Source: Caldilineaceae bacterium | Lineage (GTDB): Bacteria; Chloroflexota; Anaerolineae; Caldilineales; Caldilineaceae | Assembly: GCA_020634755.1 (NCBI GenBank) | Contig: JACKBC010000048.1 | Location: 1 to 52,370 of the forward strand | Length of the DNA stretch: 52,370 bases | Reading direction: 5' to 3' | Shown here: positions 48,078-52,370 of the stretch, one piece after another | Layout: every line of letters begins with the position of its first letter | How positions within the stretch are numbered: the stretch's first letter is position 1 | Made by a program: the position numbers and the translations under genes | The notes under the pieces: generated by a model | Databases searched by the model: none | Told to the model about the DNA's origin: nothing | Seen by the model: the letters and a program-made list of their open reading frames with translations, nothing else

Positions 48078-49499
48078 CTACGACCACAACACCACTTGCT
48101 GATACAAAAACGAGCGCGTCAAATTGTGAATGCTGTAGCGGCGGTCGTGCAGTTCGCCGTGGACGTTAATCAAGTTGAAGATCACCAGCTTGTTGAGCCC
48201 GGCGCGTAGCTCCTCTAGGGCAATGTTGCTCACGTCAGCTAGAAATTCCAGCGTGTCCCCGCGCTCATGCACCATCGGCATGGCAATGAGCGCTTGGCGG
48301 CTTAATTCATCCAGATTTTCCCACGCTTTGCGATAAATAAAGGAGTATAGACTATCGCTGGTTTCGCCACGCGCCGCCAGCAGATCATCCAAAATCACAT
48401 TTAGCGGATGAATGTGGCTGAGCCCCACCACCAGCCGAATGGCCAACGGATTTCCCCCCACCACTTCAAAGATGGGCCGCAGCGTCTCGACTGGGCTTTC
48501 CGCCAGCACGGGCAAATTGCTTACGCGCGCTTCCTGGCGGATCAAGGTCAGCGCCGCTTCTTGATCCAGCCCCGGTGCGTCAAAGTGATAAATGCCCGGT
48601 TCAGCATAGAGCTTTTTGCGCGACGTCAGTACAAAGCGGGTCGGATTGGCCAGACGACGCAGCGTAGGCAGCAACGCCCGTACATCCACGACCGTCTCCA
48701 GATTGTCGATTACGATCAGATGCGGCGTCTCTTGCAGCCGCGCTTCCAAAAGCGAAAGCACCTTCTCTGTGGTCAAATTGGCCGCCGCCATCACCTCGGG
48801 CATCAGCTGTTTGGCCAGCTTCTCCACCAGCGCTTCAGCCGTCAGCACCGGCGCTTCAATCGTTTCAATCTCACCACTCAGGGTCAAATCGGCCTGCCGC
48901 GCGGTGACCCAGCCAATCTCATCAAAAAGCCCCTGCGCAATGACGCGGCGCAATAGCGCATCCGCCAGCGTGGTCTTTCCAATGCCGCCCAATCCTTCAA
49001 TCGAAATAATTGTGGGCGCATCGGCGTCGGTGAGCAGCTCCAACAGCAGCCCCAACGGTTCCTCAATGCCCACCAACTCACTGTAATTCTGCCCCATTAA
49101 GCGCTCACCCAGCATGAGTCGTTGGCGCTGCTGCGCCTCCTGTTCCATCTGTTCCAGCACGTCTGCCAGTTCCAAGATAGCATCTTTCTGCAAAGCGTAT
49201 ATGGTGCTTTCGGCCAGGTTGAGGCGATTGGAAAGCGCGTAGACTTGCTCTTTGTCTTGAAAACGCGCCTGGAGCAAATTGGCCGCTTCGGCATTGTTTT
49301 TGCTCAAGCGGGTGAGTGCATCATACAAAATCTGATTCGTCGCCTTATGGACGTGCTGCCCAGAAGCGCGCAGCGCTTTGCGATAGAGCAGAAGCCGGCA
49401 AAGTGGACTTGCGGTCACGTTGCGGCGGTGCCACTCGCGCAGCGCTTGTTGAATCGCTTGGTCCAATGACTGAGATTGATCAGAGGATTGCGCACTCAT
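48078..49499 (-). CDS. STAND/NB-ARC-type NTPase with N-terminal HTH-like region
   Basis: A 473-residue signal-transduction ATPase. The first 125 residues are helical, with NRLNLAESTIYALQKDAILELA resembling a sigma-region-4/HTH segment. The NB-ARC core follows: Walker A GLGGIGKTT (169-177), hhhhD Walker B LIVIDNLE (261-268), sensor TSR (292-294) and the GGNPLAIRL motif (348-356), with a winged-helix-like C-terminus. ATG 49499 has AAAGG upstream. The normal C-terminal repeat domain is missing and instead is encoded by the next gene, 12 bp away. Functions could be transcriptional control or conflict/defence signalling; no effector enzyme domain is evident. Confidence 0.88.
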   Translation of the reverse strand: MSAQSSDQSQSLDQAIQQALREWHRRNVTASPLCRLLLYRKALRASGQHVHKATNQILYDALTRLSKNNAEAANLLQARFQDKEQVYALSNRLNLAESTIYALQKDAILELADVLEQMEQEAQQRQRLMLGERLMGQNYSELVGIEEPLGLLLELLTDADAPTIISIEGLGGIGKTTLADALLRRVIAQGLFDEIGWVTARQADLTLSGEIETIEAPVLTAEALVEKLAKQLMPEVMAAANLTTEKVLSLLEARLQETPHLIVIDNLETVVDVRALLPTLRRLANPTRFVLTSRKKLYAEPGIYHFDAPGLDQEAALTLIRQEARVSNLPVLAESPVETLRPIFEVVGGNPLAIRLVVGLSHIHPLNVILDDLLAARGETSDSLYSFIYRKAWENLDELSRQALIAMPMVHERGDTLEFLADVSNIALEELRAGLNKLVIFNLINVHGELHDRRYSIHNLTRSFLYQQVVLWS

Positions 49500-49529
49500 T
49501 GAGGCTTGCCTTTGTGGGTTTTTGCCGTC

Positions 49530-49549
49530 ATCACCAACTTTGTGGTGAT
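49530..49549. promoter_or_regulatory. Small hairpin in the leader of the STAND gene
   Basis: ATCACCA-N6-TGGTGAT forms a 7-bp stem about 30 bp upstream of the ATPase start. It could be an operator or RNA stem-loop; too short to be decisive. The rest of 49550-49814 shows no feature I can support. Confidence 0.35.
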
Positions 49550-49814
49550 TCTGGCTGTTTATTGCCTTTTGTGAATCCGGCTCTAAGGCTGGCGATACCG
49601 GCAATGTTTGTTGCCAATTACCGGTGAGATAAAAAACAGAATAACATATTCTTGTTGCAGACACAATGGGGGTTGGAGGTAGGATAGAGGTTTACTAGAG
49701 GTTTGTCAGCGTGTCGATAACAAACGGCCAGGGTCGAACTAGAGAGAAACTATGGAGGTTAGCTGGAGTTTCTTTCTGGTATCATGCGCCCATCACGGCC
49801 GAGTTGGAAGTAGT

Positions 49815-49897
49815 TCGTAGACCGCAGCGGCGGAGACAGGCAGGTTTGTCAAACAGAACCGGCGTCCCTATTGCTCCATGCCGTTGCGGCGTATCGA
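49815..49897 (+). repeat. Leader repeat R2, copy upstream of the DJ-1-like gene
   Basis: TCGTAGACCGCAGCGG at the left and CCGTTGCGGCGTATCGA at the right are inverted, with a diverged centre (CAGAACCGGCGTCCCTATTG). It ends 19 bp before the ATG at 49917, just ahead of the GAGGGGAA ribosome-binding site; same orientation as the gene. Confidence 0.8.
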
Positions 49898-49916
49898 TAA
49901 TCGAGGGGAACAATCC

Positions 49917-50411
49917 ATGATTCTAGAACAAGCCACATCCAAAGCTGCAAAGAAGGTTCATCCATCCATTCTGGTTATGTGGGGTGACAAATTTCAAGAA
50001 TGGATTGCCACAAACGTTGTCATTCAACTACGCCGCAAAGGGGTACGCGTCAAAATCATTGGGCTGCAAGGGCGCACAGCCAGGGGCGTAAATGGATTGA
50101 CCATTGAGGCCGACTTGCCGTTGGGACAAGCCCAAGACGTAATGGGCGGTCTCATTGGCGATGTCACGCATATTGTCTTTCCGTGCAATACGGACGAACT
50201 CAAGCGATTGGAATACGATCCACGGCTCCGGGCATTTCTAGCCAGCATAGCCAAGCAGGGCGTCCAGCTTGTGCTGGGCGACGATTGTACCAAGTATTAC
50301 TCACTGGAGTTGCTGCAGGACTTTGGCGACAACATTGCATTTTGTCCCAATGATGACGAGATTAATCACTTTGTAGAATCACTAGCCGCGTCCCTCCCAT
50401 ATGCCAACTGA
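49917..50411 (+). CDS. DJ-1/PfpI-like protein
   Basis: A 164-residue protein with a DJ-1/PfpI (class I amidotransferase-like) outline: a first strand SILVMWGDKFQEW with Glu28 in the expected acidic position, VNGLTIEADLPLGQ, THIVFPCNTDELKR in place of the canonical I-x-PGG, and VQLVLGDDCTKYYS where the nucleophile elbow A-x-C-x-G would be (Cys124). The typical PGG and AIC(H/A)G motifs are altered, so chemistry may differ or be lost. ATG 49917 is well supported by GAGGGGAA. A full R2 repeat lies directly upstream. It is convergent with the SDR gene. Confidence 0.6.
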   Translation: MILEQATSKAAKKVHPSILVMWGDKFQEWIATNVVIQLRRKGVRVKIIGLQGRTARGVNGLTIEADLPLGQAQDVMGGLIGDVTHIVFPCNTDELKRLEYDPRLRAFLASIAKQGVQLVLGDDCTKYYSLELLQDFGDNIAFCPNDDEINHFVESLAASLPYAN

Positions 50412-50434
50412 GCCCCGTCAGCTCGCCGGTGCAC

Positions 50435-50472
50435 GTGGGTTGCCGTTTTCTCCCTCGATAACGGCAACCCAC
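50435..50472. terminator. Perfect bidirectional hairpin between convergent genes
   Basis: GTGGGTTGCCGTT (50435-50447) pairs exactly with AACGGCAACCCAC (50460-50472) over a 12-nt loop. It fills the 74-bp gap between the stop codons of the DJ-1-like and SDR genes, as expected of a shared terminator. The loop begins with TTC and no long T-run follows. Confidence 0.65.
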
Positions 50473-50485
50473 CGACGCGCTCCCC

Positions 50486-51229
50486 TTATGCCCGTCGCAT
50501 CAAGCTAAAGCTCTGCGCGGTGGGTCCCACATCCGGCTGTGTGGCCAAGAACAGCGCCAGCGGCGCCACATCCTCCGGCTGTTTGCTCCATTCACTACTT
50601 GTGGCAAACGGTGCATCTGCCCGCGCCGGCACATTTTGATCTATGGCGGTTTGGACTGGACCCGGAATGAGCTCGTTGACGCTGATCGAATCCTGCCATA
50701 CTTCCTGGGCCAATACCTGCGTCAACATCCACACTCCCGCTTTGGACACACAGTAGGCCGAATAATCAGCGCTGCCGCGATGCCCCATGCCCGAACCCAC
50801 AAGAATAATCTTGCCTGCCCCGCGCATGCGCAAATAGGGGATGGCGGCTTTGGCGCAATAGTAAGCGCCAAAGAGGTTGATCTCCACCGTCGCGCGCCAA
50901 TCATCCAGCACGCTATCCGCCACAGGGCGTCGATCCAAATTGACACCGGCATTGATCACCACAATATCAATGCCGCCAAGCTGTGCGGCGGCCTGCGCCA
51001 TGAGCCGGTCCACCGCTTGCGCGTCGCGCACGTCGCTCTGTACAGCCACGGCGCGCCCGCCCGCGGCGACAATCTCGGCCGCGGTCTGCGCAATTTCAGC
51101 CTGCGTGCGCGCGGCACAGCAAATGGCCGCGCCTGCACCGGCATAAGCCAGCGCAATGGCTTTGCCAATGCCCCGTCCGGCCCCGGTGATAACGGCAACT
51201 TTGTTGGCAAGTGGAAGTGAATTTGACAT
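50486..51229 (-). CDS. Short-chain dehydrogenase/reductase (SDR)
   Basis: A 247-residue classical SDR oxidoreductase using NAD(P). TGAGRGIG (15-22) is the cofactor loop, VINAGVN the N-A-G strand, Ser146 in LVGSGMGHRG and Tyr159-x3-Lys163 in YSAYCVSK complete the catalytic set. ARTQAEIAQ after the second strand, with an Arg following the beta-2 strand, is compatible with NADP preference. It follows the acidic-tailed hypothetical protein by 17 bp on the same strand, probably cotranscribed. Substrate unknown; such enzymes reduce ketones, acyl carriers or sugars. Confidence 0.93.
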   Translation of the reverse strand: MSNSLPLANKVAVITGAGRGIGKAIALAYAGAGAAICCAARTQAEIAQTAAEIVAAGGRAVAVQSDVRDAQAVDRLMAQAAAQLGGIDIVVINAGVNLDRRPVADSVLDDWRATVEINLFGAYYCAKAAIPYLRMRGAGKIILVGSGMGHRGSADYSAYCVSKAGVWMLTQVLAQEVWQDSISVNELIPGPVQTAIDQNVPARADAPFATSSEWSKQPEDVAPLALFLATQPDVGPTAQSFSLMRRA

Positions 51230-51246
51230 AACACTATTTTCGTAAT

Positions 51247-51786
51247 TTATTCAGGTTTGCGATGAGATTTACGGTGAGAGGGGGTTGGCTTCCGACGACT
51301 TTCGGCATGTTCATCCGGCGCTTCCGCAGCATCAGCTTGCTTGCCTTTGGCGGCCGAATCATCTTGCGCAGACACAGGGATAATGTCCCGACTCTCTGCA
51401 TCCCTCTCTGTATCCGGCGCAGGCTCATCGGGCGCAGGCTCATCGAGCGCGGGCAACAGATCGGCATCTGCAGAAGGCGCCGTTGTGCGCAACCGGTGCA
51501 CCGTCACATACTCGCTGTGGACAAAGGCTAACTCCGCCGTCACCCGCCGCACGCGCGCTTGCAACACATCTCCCACCACGACATCGAGCGATTGCACCAT
51601 CTCGCACAGCATATTTACCCACAGCGTTTTACCGACCAGCGGCGCTACCAGATTAGCCATGTCGTCCACATCAGCCGCCGCTTCAATCTGCAAATCCAGC
51701 TCTAGAAATTCTTCACTTTGGCCCGGGCGCGTCTCCAATATAAGGCCAGTCACATCCGCCCAGTTCTCAATTACGCGTGCTCCCAT
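51247..51786 (-). CDS. Hypothetical protein with acidic/basic disordered tail
   Basis: A 179-residue protein. The N-terminal 100 residues look like a small globular domain (ENWADVTGLILETRPGQ, LVGKTLWVNMLCEMVQSLDV, VVGDVLQARVRRVT), possibly a beta-rich OB-like fold. From about 105 the sequence becomes low-complexity: a short repeated DEPAPDEPAPDTE-type acidic stretch, then an Ala/Asp/Glu-rich region and a basic RRKPTPSHRKSHRKPE C-terminus. ATG 51786 has AGGAG before it, so the upstream ATG at 51807 is not used. No family is recognised; the disordered tail suggests protein or nucleic-acid binding. Confidence 0.65.
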   Translation of the reverse strand: MGARVIENWADVTGLILETRPGQSEEFLELDLQIEAAADVDDMANLVAPLVGKTLWVNMLCEMVQSLDVVVGDVLQARVRRVTAELAFVHSEYVTVHRLRTTAPSADADLLPALDEPAPDEPAPDTERDAESRDIIPVSAQDDSAAKGKQADAAEAPDEHAESRRKPTPSHRKSHRKPE

Positions 51787-51817
51787 AGCGCTCTCCTCTC
51801 GGGGCAAAAATAGAACA

Positions 51818-51964
51818 CGACTTACGCAGAGCCGATGGTTTTTTGTATACCGAGACTCGCGTCAAAAGCGCCGGGGACAGGGACTGTCAACCACAGTTCT
51901 GCTGAGCGCAGCCGAAGTATGCGTTCCCCGTAGAACTACCATTTTCCCAAGGCTTGCATAAGTC
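51818..51964. repeat. Repeat family R1b, longest copy
   Basis: CGACTTACGCAGAGCC at the left and AAGGCTTGCATAAGTC at the right are imperfect inverted repeats around a 115-bp centre unlike the other copies. It lies between the ATP-grasp gene and the acidic-tailed hypothetical. Confidence 0.6.
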
Positions 51965-51978
51965 CTTTCGAAATGCAT

Positions 51979-52370
51979 CTACACCGTATTCTGCTCTTGC
52001 TGCATCAAATATCGCACAATGGCGCCGGCAATATTTTGGCCGGTGCGTTCCTGATAATAACTATACCCTGGGGACGGGTTGACCTCAAAACAGACGTATT
52101 GGTCATCGGGCGTCTGTTTTAGATCAATGCCGCAAAGAGGCAGATTGAGCAGATGCGCAAGACGCCGACAGCGATCGGCAATGGCATCGGGTAGCACAAT
52201 GGGCATCATGGCAACATCCAGCCCATCCTGCCCCGCATAGCGATAGTCCACGGCCTCGGTATCAATGCGCGTGGCAAAAAGTTCATCACCCACCACATGC
52301 ACGCGGATATTGGTCCCCGGCACATACGCCTGAAACTGAGTGGGCAAAAAGCGGATGCGCGCCAACTCGG
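51979..52370 (-). CDS. ATP-grasp (RimK/microviridin-ligase-like) protein, C-terminal part
   Basis: The last 130 or so residues of an ATP-grasp ligase whose start lies beyond the right edge of the window (the frame is open to the end; the TTG at 52365 is not a true start). Metal-binding and ATP-grasp end motifs are visible: RVHVVGDELFATRIDT, LCGIDLKQ and CFEVNPSPGYSYYQERTG, which match the RimK/MvdC-type C-terminus with the E-x-N Mg site. Such enzymes ligate amino acids or make peptide macrocycles. The partner substrate gene, if any, would be outside this window. Confidence 0.85.
   Translation of the reverse strand, partial: ELARIRFLPTQFQAYVPGTNIRVHVVGDELFATRIDTEAVDYRYAGQDGLDVAMMPIVLPDAIADRCRRLAHLLNLPLCGIDLKQTPDDQYVCFEVNPSPGYSYYQERTGQNIAGAIVRYLMQQEQNTV

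Noticed and set aside
44454..49499. Named anti-phage defence system (for example Avs-type)
   Set aside because: No nuclease, TIR, protease or other effector domain is evident in the STAND proteins; defence remains only a possibility.
1..52370. tRNA or rRNA genes
   Set aside because: No cloverleaf with TTCGANTC-type arms or rRNA-like stretches were recognised in the intergenic regions by eye; the hairpins present belong to repeat families.

Overview
The window looks like a chromosomal segment of a free-living, moderately GC-rich bacterium. A member of the Chloroflexota (Anaerolineae or Caldilinea-like lineage) is my best guess. This rests on gene content only: several universal stress proteins, an F420-type luciferase-like oxidoreductase, NB-ARC/STAND ATPases with TPR partners, many Gfo/Idh/MocA and enolase-superfamily sugar enzymes, and abundant intergenic foldback repeats. 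No rRNA, tRNA, CRISPR array, transposase or phage module was recognised. About 42 protein genes are supported; the first and last run off the window edges.

Layout. 1-3889: a DEAD-box helicase overlaps a small PD-(D/E)XK-like protein, followed by a class I amidotransferase-type hydrolase and an aminoglycoside-phosphotransferase-fold kinase. 4377-8996: an ArsR/DUF2087 regulator, then a sugar-type cluster (enolase superfamily, TIM-barrel epimerase, Gfo/Idh/MocA). 9448-13474: UspA, CDF metal transporter, tandem UspA and mixed-type phosphofructokinase in one direction. 13488-16937: an ALDH7-type aldehyde dehydrogenase and an unknown membrane protein. 17842-19342: another Gfo/Idh/MocA enzyme and a small membrane protein. 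19389-27454 (minus strand): a MacB/FtsX-type ABC exporter pair, a copper-chaperone lipoprotein, an unknown membrane ORF and an LLM oxidoreductase. 27656-32920: two signalling kinases and a membrane-anchored solute-binding-like protein that appears split over two frames. 32933-44316: a second catabolic region with two Gfo/Idh/MocA enzymes, a PLP enzyme, two enolase-superfamily enzymes, UspA, an amidohydrolase-Rieske pair and a hybrid histidine kinase. 44454-49499: an XRE-ATPase regulator with a degenerate P-loop, a tiny secreted-type peptide with a poly-Gly tail, and a two-gene STAND ATPase/TPR operon. 49917-52370: a DJ-1/PfpI-like protein, an SDR, an unknown acidic-tailed protein and the end of an ATP-grasp protein.

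The most striking non-coding feature is a set of dispersed repeat families. The most interesting is an approximately 85-bp element with 16-17-bp terminal inverted repeats. Complete copies lie 15, 19, 23 and 60 bp upstream of four unrelated genes (UspA, DJ-1-like, LLM oxidoreductase, membrane protein), each in the same orientation relative to its gene, and a left-half copy abuts an enolase-family gene. This pattern suggests a mobile 5' leader or promoter element. Other families are an 88-bp foldback with ACTTATGTTACGC ends (four near-identical copies), foldbacks built on GTGCGTCGCAC arms, an 80-bp repeat pair in inverted orientation around a 4.1-kb gene cassette, and two short-unit tandem arrays.

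How the genes may work together (inference): the repeated pairing of enolase-type dehydratases/epimerases with Gfo/Idh/MocA dehydrogenases, a TIM-barrel isomerase and an aldehyde dehydrogenase suggests catabolism of diverse sugar acids or polyols. UspA, CDF and PCuAC genes point to metal and stress homeostasis. The 44.4-49.5 kb block is a regulatory or possibly conflict-related STAND module with a secreted peptide at its centre.
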